A stretch of DNA of 64,000 bases from Liolophura sinensis (lineage: Eukaryota > Mollusca > Polyplacophora > Chitonida > Chitonidae): NCBI RefSeq assembly GCF_032854445.1, contig NC_088307.1:12660017-12724016 (forward strand), given 5' to 3'. Positions within the stretch are counted from its first letter, which is position 1, and each line of letters begins with the position of its first letter. Shown here piece by piece: positions 34,901-47,000 of this stretch. The position numbers were made by a program, and so were the translations under genes. The notes below the pieces were generated by a model. It was not told the DNA's origin and did not search any database. It worked only from the letters and a program-made list of their open reading frames with translations.

Positions 34901-37900
34901 GATATCTTTCTATAAGCCAGAGTGCATGGGCACTTATATTTGGAACGCAGAGAGATAAGATTTCTTGTTTCATACAGTAAATTTACGTTCATTTATATAG
35001 CTGTTGTTTAGCTCTATATTCAGGATTTCTTTGGTTATGCGATGTCGCCCAGTTTTATAGGTGAAGAGAACCATAGCGCCAAAACTTTCCCAAATGCAAC
35101 ACACGTCATACTGGTATACTGGTAAGTGGCCTTATACAATTCATGCTAAAGAGAACAATGTAAGACGCGGGAAGATTCCCTGCCCGGGACTGGGATTGAA
35201 CACACGTGTCGTTAATCTGATCCAGCAACTGAAGGGCAAGATCTTTATTTGACCAGGTGACCACATCTCGATCTCGACTAAACTTAGAAGTAAAGCTCGG
35301 TTAACAATTTTCTTTAAATTTTTTTTCTTTTTCTTGAACCCATGAAATTTAAAATGACTTCGCTTATTTGCTGTTCTGGACCAGCAGTTTTTGTTTTAAA
35401 TCGTTAATTACACGTCACTGCTTGAGCGATCCTCTTTTCTTTCACGTTATTTACCACGTGATCACGTGATCACGCGCAGAAACCGGAACAACTTGCCATT
35501 TCTTTCTCTGACGGTAGCCCGATGAATTTTCTATTTAGCTTAGTTGGCAGATATATCAGATAAGGATATTACGTGTTCTGATGTTTGAATTCTATAGTAA
35601 GGATATAATATCATATAATTATGATTTCGCTAATTGTACCAGGGACGTTCTTGGATACATACAAGGAATGTTGTTCGAAAAGTTTTTTTTTTTTTTTTTT
35701 TTTTTTTTTGATTGGTGTTTTACGCCGTACTCAGGAATATTTCACTTATACGACGGCGGCCAGCATTATAGTGGGTGGAAACCCACGACCATCCGCAGGT
35801 AGCTGGAAGACCTTCTCACGTACGGCCGGAGAGGAAGCCAGCATAAGCTGGTCTTGAACTCACAGCGACCGCATTGGTGAGAGGCTTCTGAGTCACTACG
35901 ATTCGCTAGCGGGCTAACCGACTGAGCCAAGGAGGCCCCTTGTTCGAAAAGACTAGCATTTATCTTGAGTTTGATTGACGGGCTCATTGACTGGTTAATT
36001 TACCTTCTGTCGAACAGGCAATGACTGGCCGTCACCGCCCAGTTTTCAGCTATCAGCACCGCCCCGCAGGAGTGACCCCACCCCACCGCTAACCGCACTT
36101 GGAGCGACAGTTGCCATGGATGTTTCCCAGTGTCAGCACGAGTTCCGCCCACAATGAAAGCTGAAAGTCTGTCTGCTTCGGATGTAGGCTTACCTGGATA
36201 AAGAAAGCAGTTATCACAGCTAAAAGCATCAAACATGTGTTGTAGAAAGTAGTGCATTGGAAAACAAGCTTCATTTATTTGTAATTTTAAGTTATGGAAT
36301 CCTTTCTATGTGATCATACGGTGTCGAGGTAAGGCTCGTGTATAGATGGGCGCCATCAGCAAAGTGATTTCCCACAAAATTTGGGCACAAGTGTTGGTAG
36401 ATAAGTATCAGATATTTAATAAGTATTTTTACATTCGTTTAGTCTAAATAGGTGCCATTGGGGAAAAAATCAAGCACCTACCTGTATCTGAATTAATCAA
36501 AAACATCTAAAATAAAAATGAACTATTTACTCACGTATTAACTAATGAATATTAAGTTGCTCAACATGGCGACGCCCACGAAAGACAGCATGAAAGGAGA
36601 GTTCGAAAAAGTTATCGCATATGCCAAGGCAAATGGTAGCGTTTGAAGGCAAAGCAAGTCTGCGCTCTTCGTGCGGCATATGAGAAAAAATATATCATTG
36701 CAGTCTAATCGACTGTGTTCTGTTATATAAAATCAAGTGGTAAGTGTGTAAATAGCAATAGGTACATTTTTATTTTAGAATGTATGGAATCGTCACTTTC
36801 TTAGAATGAGCACGACACAAGTCACAAAATTTCAATGCTTTAAGGTAAACTTGAGATTGCTTATATTCGGTGATGGACTGTGGTGGAATACCTTATCTAT
36901 TTGCCAGTGCCTCAAGACTTTAATTGTTACATGAACCATTTTATTAATGTTAAATAATACATTTCGACCATGTTGGAGGAGGTACAATATATATAACGTT
37001 GGGTTAACGTTCTTATGAATTTAACACTTCACAAAATGAGTGGAAATGTTGTAATCCGGCGCAATCTTGTGTGAAATTAATAAATTAACACTTTTATAGT
37101 TGTGTTCGGCATTTGAATGTTCAAAAATCTTGAGTTATCAATTTCAAACGACTGTCACACAACCTCGCATTCTGAAATGTTACACTTGTATTTTAGAGTA
37201 TTTGCGTCTTTGTTGCATTGTTGTAATACTTTCAACATTTCTTAACATTTTCTTGTTAAGAGAGCCGAGGACTGTGAAGACACACTACAGTTGATGGCAA
37301 AGTATGCTCTTATTTTCTTTTTTTAATGACAAGTTTTTAGAAACTCATATCAAATGTTATTTTTTTTTAATGACAAGCTTTTAGAAACTCATACCATGTG
37401 ACCAGGAAATCATATCATGGCCTCAGGCCTTTTTTCCTGTTTTTCTGAAGAAATCTATGATATATAACGAGTAAAGATATTTTTTATTAACTTTTCAGAT
37501 TTTGACCTACTTGAGAATTTAAAAAACTGCAAAGTCACTAGAACGAATAATTATGAAAGGTTTCAGTTGTGTTTATCGAATCATGACTGATCCAACACGC
37601 TCTACACACTGTTAATATGTATACATATACTGTCTGTATAGAACTGCATACATATTTTAATTTAATATTTTAATTTAAAAAGCAAGGGCTTTTGACTTTA
37701 GTTACACATGAATATACATCATCATTATTGACTCATATTCAGAATTATCTAACTGCTAGAAGAGGAACGTATGTATGTATGTGGGTATATGGTGACATAT
37801 TCACAATTGTCTAACTGCTAGAAGGGTAACGTATATATGTATGTATGCATGTATGTGTGTAGGTATGTATGTATATTGTCACAAATTCACAATTATCTAA

Positions 37901-38311
37901 CTGCTAGAAGAGGAACGCACGCATGTATGTATGTATGTATGTATGTATGTATGTATGTATGTATGTATGTATGTATGTGGGTATATTGTGACATATTCAC
38001 AATTGTCTAACTGCTAGAAGGGTAACGTATATATGTATGTATGAATGCATGTGTGTAGGTATGTATGTATATTGTCACATATTCACAATTATCTAACTGC
38101 TAGGAGAGGAACGTATGTATGTGTGTGCGGATATTGTAACATATTCACAATTGTCTAACTGTTAGGGGAGAAACGTATGTATGTATGTATGTATGTATGT
38201 ATGTATGTATGAATGTATGAATGCATGAATGCATGAATGTATGTATGTATGTATGTATGTATGTATGTATGTATGTATGTATGTATGTATGTATATATGT
38301 ATGTATGTATG

Positions 38312-38345
<34 letters not shown>

Positions 38346-38745
38346 TGTATGTATGTATGTATGTATGTATGTATGTATGCATGCATGCCATGGAACTATA
38401 TTATATGTTGCTGCCTCGCTGGGCACTGGTTAGCCCTGTGTCAGTATAATATGAGACTGGGTAGGTGTCAAGTCTGGTGTCTTTGGCATAATACTTCAAT
38501 GGACCAGCGCTTTGGCAGCATGAACTTGTCGTGCCACAAGAAGACAGTGTATTTACACACACCAAATAACTTCTCGTCGTCGTATAAATGAAATATTAGT
38601 ACGTACGACATAATAACCCAAGCACACATGCATACAGACATACAAACATACATACTGTCTTAATCGTGTCAACGAAATTTCCAGAATACTTACCAATTGC
38701 TGTAGCAAGCACAGTCAGTAGGACCCATGCTACGGTTAGCACCAT
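28953..38745 (-). CDS. Secreted S1A serine protease 1, elastase-like
   Basis: Seven exons: 38745-38694, 36193-36004, 33979-33950, 33353-33263, 31913-31757, 30093-29951, 29123-28953 (stop TAG). All junctions are in frame, giving 277 aa. Residues 1-17 form a signal peptide (MVLTVAWVLLTVLATAI), followed by a short propeptide and the mature start IVGG at 31-34. The triad is His75 (TASHC), Asp130 (YDVAVLK) and Ser224 (GDSGGPL). Cysteines fit the four disulfides 42-58, 136-201, 168-182 and 191-220 (chymotrypsin numbering). The S1 pocket reads Ser189-Ala190 before Cys191, Val216 (SYV) and Asn226 (RPNVF), as in elastases, so small aliphatic P1 residues are expected and not Arg/Lys. Oddity: the residue before IVGG is Phe30, not Arg/Lys. 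Exon 3 is a 30-nt micro-exon in the loop after the catalytic His. Tandem paralogue of the gene at 44029-59071. A digestive or extracellular role is inferred. Confidence 0.92.
29214..29505. repeat. 22-bp minisatellite in protease 1 intron 6
   Basis: About 13 tandem units of ACTGTGAAAAGTGATTCATA-CC, with variants ATTCC and GAGTCATT. Confidence 0.92.
29540..29905. repeat. 34-bp degenerate minisatellite in protease 1 intron 6
   Basis: About 11 units of roughly 34 bp beginning AGAGCCTTTACATGGGACC and ending CAACAGTTATGT. It lies next to, but is unrelated to, the 22-bp array. Confidence 0.85.
30590..31625. repeat. 21-bp minisatellite in protease 1 intron 5, split by a SINE
   Basis: Roughly 35 units of CTGAACCAGCGCTTTAACCA-T on both sides of a SINE-A at 30941-31210. 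The 21-bp period makes long open frames on both strands (NHLNQ-type and MVKAL-type repeats), which I treat as artefacts. Confidence 0.93.
30941..31210 (-). mobile_element. SINE-A, full length, inserted in the 21-bp minisatellite
   Basis: Best-preserved copy and a good reference for the family: 5' GGGGCCTCCGTGGCTCAGTC, A-box TGGCTCAGTCGG, B-box GAGTTCAAGTCC, a self-complementary CCGGGCAGAGCCCGG in the body, 3' GAGTACGGCGTAAAACACC and an (AAAT)n tail. Flanked by a perfect 12-bp duplication TCAACCATCTGA at 30929-30940 and 31211-31222, itself part of the minisatellite unit. Confidence 0.95.
33515..33594 (+). mobile_element. SINE-A head fragment
   Basis: Only the tRNA-like 5' part: GGTGGCTCACTTGGTTAGGG (A-box), ACCAATGCGGTCGCTG, GAGTTCAAGTCCAGCTCA (B-box). 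Body and tail are missing. Confidence 0.7.
33787..33905. mobile_element. Fold-back element 3: long near-perfect hairpin
   Basis: Arms of about 50 bp: the left contains CGATTGTCGCCTAAGTTG, TAACTACCATGGCGACA, and the right is its complement (TGTCGCCATGGTAGTTA, CTTAGCCTACAATCGCC), with a very short spacer. It lies in protease 1 intron 3 and is non-coding. Confidence 0.8.
34228..34441. mobile_element. Fold-back element 4
   Basis: Inverted ends: GGGGCGGATTCCACAAAGCC with CTGACTTGAGTCAAAATTT on the left, and on the minus strand of the right end GGGCAGTTTCCTCAAAGCC with CTGACTTAGATCAAAATC. About 214 bp, no coding capacity. Confidence 0.7.
35683..35939 (-). mobile_element. SINE-A, nearly full length, with perfect TSD
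   Basis: Complete head, body and tail, with a small central deletion removing the CCGGGCAGAGCCCGG hairpin. The tail is poly(T) on this strand. Flanked by TTGTTCGAAAAG at 35671-35682 and 35940-35951. In protease 1 intron 3. Confidence 0.92.
37321..37395. repeat. Short direct duplication
   Basis: Two units of TTTTTTTAATGACAAG followed by TTTTAGAAACTCATA, separated by a few bases. Confidence 0.65.
37735..38175. repeat. Compound repeat: unique block alternating with GTAT runs
   Basis: About six copies of a block (CACAATTATCTAACTGCTAG, AGGAACG) alternate with runs of (GTAT)n of differing length. Unit length varies from about 55 to 110 bp only because the runs vary. Confidence 0.85.
38176..38384. 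repeat. (ATGT)n microsatellite
   Basis: About 50 tetranucleotide units with occasional ATGA, ATGC and ATAT variants. It produces long open frames in all frames, which are not genes. Confidence 0.97.
38400..38640 (+). mobile_element. SINE-C copy in protease 1 intron 1
   Basis: Matches the 8.5-kb copy: GTCAAGTCTGGTGTCTTTGG, GCGCTTTGGCAGCATGAAC, GTGCCACAAGAAGACAG, then ATTAGTACGTACGACATAAT and CCCAAGCACACATGC at the 3' end. Confidence 0.6.
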
Positions 38746-38776
38746 CGTTCTTGCTGTCACGTTGTCTTGTTATCAC

Positions 38777-38813
38777 TGGATCCAGGGTAGTGATGGTGAC
38801 CTGTCATATAACA
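38777..38813 (-). promoter_or_regulatory. Core promoter of protease 1 (TATA-like block plus Inr-like CAGTG)
   Basis: Minus strand: TGTTATATGA at 38813-38804 and CCAGTG with its A at 38777, 36 bp from the first base of the block. The predicted 5' UTR is about 32 nt. Block, Inr and spacing are the same in the paralogue at 59 kb, although the sequence between them differs. Confidence 0.65.
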
Positions 38814-39472
38814 CTGGTTATAACCCCCTTGGGGGTCTTAGGTACGGAGACCTGCCTGTGGAGTGATGCGATCTTAATTACACGGGCATAAAACACAACT
38901 TAATAGGCTAACGGGTTAGACTATTACAATTAGGTTGAAAGCCAAATATGAAAACAAATGAGTTAAAAAACAAAAACAACAAAACAGCGAAAAGAAAAAA
39001 CAATGCCGTAAAGCCTTAATTAAAAAGTAAATAAGAAAGAAAATAGAATTAATTGAACATTTATAAAATGCAATGATTACAAAAGTAAATAAATAAATAA
39101 AGAGAGGAATTAAGAAAAGGCTACAAAACAACACCTGTGAATTCCAGATTTAATTCATGCCGAAGACGTAAAATAGTGCCACAACATCATTTTTTTCTTC
39201 AAAAAGACTGTGAAAGCTTTCGTTCTCATCACTTGATACACCACTGCAAAATGTCCGAAAAATATATTCTCGTGTTTTTTTTTAAATATATGAGTTATTT
39301 GCATTTAATTATATGTTGGGATATTGACAAAATTATTGTGGACAGAATTATTCAAAGAGGTTTAATACTATAAAAGAGCGACAAGGAATATGCTATAAAT
39401 TATTCAGTATTGTATTGATAGAAAAACTGTTCTCATTATCAATTAAGTTTTGTTGTCGTAAGTTTGTATAAT

Positions 39473-39832
39473 AGAGTAAGTGAGTGAATGTCTGCATGGG
39501 GTTTAATGTCGTACTTAACAATATTTCAGTCATATGACGACGAAGGAGCCATTAGAGTGCATGTACCTGTAATGTGCCTGCTGGTTGCAGGCCGGATTTC
39601 CACCATTCTTTTATCTAGGGCTGCTTCACTGAGACGACATACCAAAGGCAAGTGAGCCGCCCCACCAGACACATTATACTGATGCGGGTCAACCTGTCGA
39701 TGCACTTTCCTTAATGCTGAAAGCCAAGTGAGGAAGCTACTTCCTCTTTAATGTCTTAGGTGTGACCCGACCCAGCACTGACCCTGGATCAACCGGTCCC
39801 GAAGCAGACGCTCTACTAACTGAGGCCGGTTA
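39473..39832 (-). mobile_element. SINE-B, full length
   Basis: Minus strand: tRNA head with TCAGTTAGTAGAGCG (A-box region) and GGTTGATCCAGG (B-box), body GACAGGTTGACCCGCATCAG, 3' end AGTACGACATTAAACCCC, then a degenerated ACTC tail. It is longer than other copies because it keeps the segment that includes GGAAATCCGGCCTGCAACC. Confidence 0.82.
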
Positions 39833-41707
39833 GTTTTTTTATGATGAAACAGCATATATTTCCATTGTGAGTGTAATAAACACTATATATTAAAAGTATT
39901 ATGAATAGACCTTCTTGTCGTAAATCTCTTTGGGCTCTGTTAGGTTCCTGCCCTCCTCACAGCAGTGGTCGTATAAGTTATTTTTGTCTAATCAGTATAA
40001 AACACCGGTCAAAATCAAAGTATAAATGCGTGGCTAAGAGTAGAGGAGAAAAGTTTGTTAACATTTAAAACATTCGAATACACTTTACTATGTTCCGGAA
40101 ACACTTTAAAATGGTGAAACTAATTCGAACTACTACAGTTGTGTCAGGTAATAAATAACAAGGATTTCTTGTTCTTAAAGCGTTTTCGTCTGCAGATAGA
40201 TATATAACATTTTACTAATGTTCATTACCACTAAGCGTAAACCCATTATTGGTTGATTGATATGTTGACTGATTTATTGTTTCTTAGTTCAATGCTCAAA
40301 TCAATTTTTAATCCTATAATGGCGGTCAGTTTTACGGGTGGAGGAAATTATAGTGCCCGCTAAAAAGCAGCCGACAAGTCACCTTTAATGAACGTACGAC
40401 TGTGCCAGAGACCGCTTATTGTCACGAAGATTTTCACGAATACTGAGAGTTAGAAAATATAGAAACTTATTGTTCATTACTGCTACTGAACTTCTGATTA
40501 AGAGTTGCGCAACTTGTAATAAAAGACTCAAAGCACATGAAGTACAACTAGAGCAGCGACGAAAATGTGGTCGTTGGCAAAATGCCCACACGTAACCGGT
40601 GAAAGACGGCCTCTCGGTAATTTACCTCAGTTAGGCTTTATTGCAACTGTTAATGTAGATGTTTAAGTACCTCCCCTATCAACGTGAAAGCAGTTATGTT
40701 TCTTGTAATTAATTAGACACCAATGATCAAGAATTGCTTTAAATTCTGCCTTGGCATTACATTTTATGAACCACAAGATGAAAACTTGAGCTCTAAGTGA
40801 CCATGTCTATAGGGGATGCTTTGTCCACCAGCAGAATTCTGTTTTATGCAAGGATTCGCATTTCTTAGTCAATCCTCCAGTAAACGCTTCATCTGAGCGC
40901 ATTATTATTCATGACGCACAGATTTAAACAACCAGTCAACTCATGTGTCATATATGAAACACCTTAGGGTTTTCGTGAGACACGGACAAGGAAGAATCAG
41001 GAAGAGTAAGCCACCACCTTATAAAACTAGTCAGCATGATCCGGGCGATTTCAAAACACGCTGTGCAGAAACGAGACAAAATAGAACTTGATAATATCAG
41101 AAAATATTTTATTTCAGATTCTTGTACACTTTTATTCTTGGTATTAAATGTGTGGGTTTCAAAATCTATAGAAGAAATAATTGACTTGAGACGAATGCAA
41201 AGGTCCGATAACGTCTGATAACACGTCTGGCAGACATGTTTTAACATTCTCTTTGTCAACGTGCAGAACAGTTTCAGAAGAGACCCGCTCTTCAGGCCAC
41301 ACACAAAACACACTACACGACAAGATAAACTAGATACACATATGTATACACTGATGTTCTATGAACAGCTTAATCTAAGTCCCTTTCAAATGGAATGATT
41401 ACAGCATCAGCATCACGTCTGCAGGAAAAACGTTAAATAATCTCAACCTTTATACTGCCTAAAGTTTCTATATTGAATATGTCATCAGTATCATCGATAT
41501 CATCAGCGTCATCACCATTATCTGAATTATCATCATCTCGCCGCTCCCAAAGAGATGAACATAAAATAATTTACCCAAATTGTACATTGTCAAGCAATAT
41601 TTTGACCTTGTTCCCCATAAAAATTAGCCATTTTATAGATCGCTTCATGATCCTTGGACCGGGTTTCGGTTTATGTCAGAATGTCTATGTTGCTGAGTAT
41701 TTCTCTC

Positions 41708-41837
<130 letters not shown>

Positions 41838-42159
41838 TGTCTATGTATATCGAGTTTGAGATTTGAATTCATTGAACTTAGTTTAACCTTTCAACATAGT
41901 GCAAAGAATCCAGTTTATCGTGTCTATATGTTTATTGTCAGAAAAACATATTTTGCAAGTGACCCTAATTATTTTTTTCAAACAATAGCTGACTGCGAAC
42001 TTGTTTTCTACCTGCTTGACGTTTGCCTTGTACCACGCAATACAGAATGCGAAAACACTGTCATGCGCAGCAAACCACAAAAACAGCCAGAAGCGCATAA
42101 TTATTATTTAAAAATCCACAAATGCCGCGGGCATTGTGCACGTGCTCGGTTTGCAGCTT

Positions 42160-42196
42160 CCGGTTAATATACTTCCGGTTAATATACTTCCGGTAA
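42160..42196. repeat. 15-bp triplication
   Basis: CTTCCGGTTAATATA repeated head to tail, the third copy ending CTTCCGGTAATACGG. Confidence 0.85.
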
Positions 42197-44028
42197 TACG
42201 GTTGGTCAATCATACCTTACTGTTGTGGCCCATAACAACGATCTTTCGTAGCCATGCGTTTTTTTTTTATAGTAAAGCACAAATGCAAGTTGCATGATCC
42301 GCAATCTTGGTCACGCATAAATTATCGCACATTATATAAAGATGGCTGCGATTGCAACTTTTCTAGGCAAAATTTTATGTTTATCTGTCTGCATGTAGGT
42401 TGTTTCTCTTTACTGGGTCTTCAGTTAAGCGTGGAAATTGGAGAAGAGATAACATTTCAATCGCTGTAGCAAACCATACATACATGCGGAATAATATATA
42501 TGACCTATATTGCTGAACGTGATTAGGTCTTATCAGTCCGCAGAAATAATATGCAGCGTTTTGTACCAAAAATTCAAAGTCAAAGTTGATTGTTATGTCC
42601 CAGTTCTGCTTTGAACAAAATATGCCTAAAATAAATCCGGAACTAATATTTGGCTTGATTTCACATTATTTTAGCTGGGAGAACAAAAATCCTGGCCACT
42701 TCAGATAGATATTTATTGACGTGAACAGGGTAACCCCCAGTGTACCCTAACAAGACACAGTCCCAATACAATCACAATATACTTATTTATAAATGCACGA
42801 AATTAGAACCGAATGTAATCCATGGTAATTCATATTCAAGGTAATGTGCAACCTGACAAAAAAAAATAAAAGACCATAAAAGTTATATAAAGCCAAAAGG
42901 AGAACTATGTGACTTGCCTAATCATATCGTACATTCCCATTTCCGTCTCAATCAGAAACAATATGAACTTCAATCGATTATACGTTCAGTCAATCTGGCA
43001 TTCGTCAAGGGCGTTGAAAATTTATTCGGCAAGGTCTCTTATCGTTATAATCTGATTCAGAATACCATTATTATTTACAAGCAGAGTTGTATTGCCAAAT
43101 GATGATGTATTGATGTGGGCATTCGATTATCAAACATTGTGGTCGCGTATCTTCGTGATGACCGATGATAGTGTCTGACGATGTGGGAAAAGACCCCTAA
43201 AAGCAGGTATATATATATAACATTTTTCTGACCAGTATTAGTGAGAATGGTCTTAAATTGCTGGATGTTCAGCATGGACAGATTTTTTGTTTGATTTGTC
43301 CGGTAACAGTTGTGGTTTGTATTACTAGTCTCAGATGAACAAAAACGCATTCTGGGTCCACTTTGAAATAGGTAGTTTCCAACTCAAGGTTCCTGGGCAT
43401 AACTTTGATTCAAGTCCAACCAAGTAAATAAATTCCGGTTCCAGATAGAAAAAGTCAGATTCTGGTCGAAATAGATGAATTCCGGTCCAAGACCAAGGGT
43501 ACCAGATTCTGGCCCTAGTTCCAAATAGCTGGTCTAATCCCAAGACCAAGGCATTTTGATACTGTTTTCAAGTAGTTGTATTCCGGCTCCAGGCCAGTGA
43601 AGTGAGATTCTTGGTTTATCTCAAAGTAGTAGGCTTTGGTTCCTCGAAAGAGTTGGTTGCATTCAGATCGCAGGGAATGAGGTAAGTGTCAGGTCTAAGC
43701 ATTCTGGATAACCATTATCAGATGAGAGGTAGTGTGAACAATAAAGAACTATTAGGATTTTTGTTTCAAGAAAGTTAATTGATTAGATCCTTCATTTTGA
43801 ATGGTTATTCTAAACGATCCGGTGATGATCTGCAGACAAATGTACGAACGGCACAGTTTTGATGGTGATTTTTAAACCACCGGTTTCTTCTTCCACTGAA
43901 ACAGGATGCCACCCAGTGATTCGCCTGGCGTACTGTAAGTTACATTTCATATGGATTTTGATTGGTTGAGTGTAGTTGAGGTGAGATACATGTATGTTCC
44001 TGTGCGCATGTGCCAAATTATGAAGAGC

Positions 44029-47000
44029 CTAAATATTGTCGATTTTAGTCAACCGTCTCAACCATCTTCGGTAGATGGAAGCCTTAGCGAAGACGTTTGG
44101 TCGAAACGTAAAGCATCGGCCGTACACGAACGATGAGATACCCATGAGTACGGGGGTCCCGTCTGTCCGGTAACACGTCAGAGGCCCGCCACTGTCACCC
44201 TGAAACAAATAACCCATTTTGCAGGGACGTCATACATGTTTTGAGCTAATCACTGACACTATGCCTATATAAAGTATGCCTTGCATTTTACCATAAACAA
44301 TGACAGAGAGCTTTTGGGTAAAACAATATTTCCGGACAAGTAATCATGGTGTGTCGCACGTTCAAGTATGATAGTTTCAGCGCGCCGTGGTATATAAAAC
44401 TATGCCAAAATAATCAGTATTTTGCTCATTTAGCTCCATGTTACTGATCTCTTTCTACACCTGACAAAGAACCTGGATGCTCGAAAGCATGACTGGCCAC
44501 TTCTTCAGCGACACACTACTCCGTACACATGGGTTGTTTCGTACGGTCATTTTTAGATCACAGTTGGCAACAGACAAGTTTGACCTTTTTGATCCCGTTC
44601 CACATACGTACGCGTGGTTAGGTTACTTGTGCGCATTGATTTTATTACAACTTATGTTGTAAAGGACCTGGTATGCTAAGGCGGGGAATCGGGCCCTCAA
44701 GAAGCGAAATTGACTACAGCTGTGATTGACAGTTACTGACACACTGGTAAGGCTATTTCTTTTTTCAGTTCTTTTTTACTTTTCTTTTCCTGTTATGTGG
44801 CAAGTGTGCATTCAAGCAATAATTGGGTCATAAAATCGAAAAATTGTAGCCTGTTCCGGTCACAGTGAAATATCTTTCTTTTTTTTTGCATTAGACACTG
44901 TGGAGTGGGAAAAATCACTGCACCACATATGTAACTTTTTGAAAAAAAATTTGAGTGCGCAGTTATGCACCAATCAATTAAATACATATATAACAAATGT
45001 TCAACCTTATACTTTAGCTACATAATACCGGGTCTTAATAATTATCCACTCTCATTCATGATAACGATCATTTAATGCAAGACATTCTATATCTTTACTC
45101 ACACAAAAAGTGTATGGCCAATGACCGGCCGTAGGTGGGGAGGTCTGTCAGCAACCTGCAGATGGTCGTGGGTTTCCACCGGGCTCTTCCCGGTTTACTC
45201 CCACCATAATGCTGGCCACCGTCGTATAAGTGAAATATTCTTGAGTACGGCGTAAAACACCAATCAAATCAATCAATAAATAAATAAATATATAAATAAA
45301 TATACGGCCAATGAAAAAAATCCCACTAAGATTCGAACTTTCACGAGGTGAAATGTGCTCTCTGTTGTTACTTCGTTAGTTCACTGTTGTATGAAGGATG
45401 CCTCACACAGTATGGTATAAATACGGATTTTAAACTTGCAAAAAATATGACAAAAATGATCACATTATAAAGTTTATTTTTACACATGAAGACAAAGGTT
45501 AACCAAAACAAAACTTTGACAGCACGTGAAAATGCACAAATGAAACTTTCAGTAAAGATATCATTCTGGTTAACGTTGATCTTCATACTGTAAATTAAAG
45601 ACACAGTCCTTCGTTTGAACGAAAAATTGACATTTTTGATCGAGAGTGTATATTTGGCAAATTATTACTGAGCAACCATCTCTTTCATGGCCATATAACT
45701 TTTATGCGTGATTCGACCAAGTTTTTTACTTCTGATTTCGAAATTTACAGAATTGTTCTGGGACTTACACTTTCTTATCGTACCTGGGGCCGATTCCCCG
45801 CCATACTGTACCAGGTCCTTTGTTAATTTCACCCCCCCCCCCCCCAAAATTTATATTCTCTGACTTTCGCAGGGAAAAATGCCATGCTACCACATGCAGC
45901 CGATAAACATACAGCACCATGGCTTAAAGACAAAATTATGTTAAAAAATATGTGATGTTAATCACGAATTACTGAAAATGAATAGTTTGTTAACACTTCA
46001 TTACCACAAGCTTCATATACACTTACAAAACAACCGCTGACGCCTTTAGGCCGTCCCTCCGCGCACACGTGGGTAGCAGTAACGGGCCATCCCGAGTCCT
46101 TACATTGCTGAATTGTTAATAACTTGGTACGGGCTTCCTTCAGGACCGGATTGAACCTCTGTACAAGCCCTGAAATAACCAAACACAAAAGTGTAATGAC
46201 TCTGATAGGCTGTTACTGTAGTGGTGTGAAGTCAGGAATCAAATCTAAGGATCGTATGAATCTATATAGTGACTGCATTCGGTTCTTTCCCCATTCGACC
46301 ATTAACGAATTTACAATCAGTTGCAAGGTTACGTAATATACATGATGCCTTTCTCGATCAATCAACATCGTATCGTAAACAAGATTTCCTTGACTTCCTT
46401 TGACATTCCAAAATTTCACAGATTGCCACCAATCCGCAACACATTCCAATAACCCAGTCCTTCATACCTTGCACCAGTTCGCAACACATTCCAATAATCC
46501 ATTCCTTCATACATTGTCCCAGTCAGCAACACATTCCAATCATCCATTCCTCCACAGATTGCCCCCAATCTGCACAGTTGTCTAATCATATCTCTCTAGA
46601 ATAAAAACACAATCAGCACCAGAATCTGAGTATGCCTTTCATTACCCATTACATCCAGTCCGCACCGATATCTAATCGTATCTCTCTAAACTACTAATAC
46701 AATCAACACCTCAATCTGACTATGCCTTCCATTTCCCATTACGTTCAGTCCGCACCGATATCTAATCGTATCTCTCTAAACTACTAATACAATCAACACC
46801 TCAATCTGACTATGCCTTCCATTTCCCATTACGTTCAGTCTGCACCGCTATCTAATCGTATCTCTCTAAACTACTAATACAATCAGCACCACAATCTGAT
46901 CATGCCTTTCATTACCCATTACGTCCAGTCCGCCCCGCTATCTAATCGTATCTCTTTAAACTACTAAATCAATTAGCACCACAATCTGATCATGCCTTTC

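Noticed and set aside
38145..38591. Tyr-Val-Cys-Met or Ile-His-Thr-Tyr repeat proteins
   Set aside because: (ATGT)n microsatellite.
40948..41313. 121-codon minus-strand frame between the proteases
   Set aside because: Starts at a non-ATG codon, has no recognisable domain, and its length is plausible by chance in AT-rich DNA.
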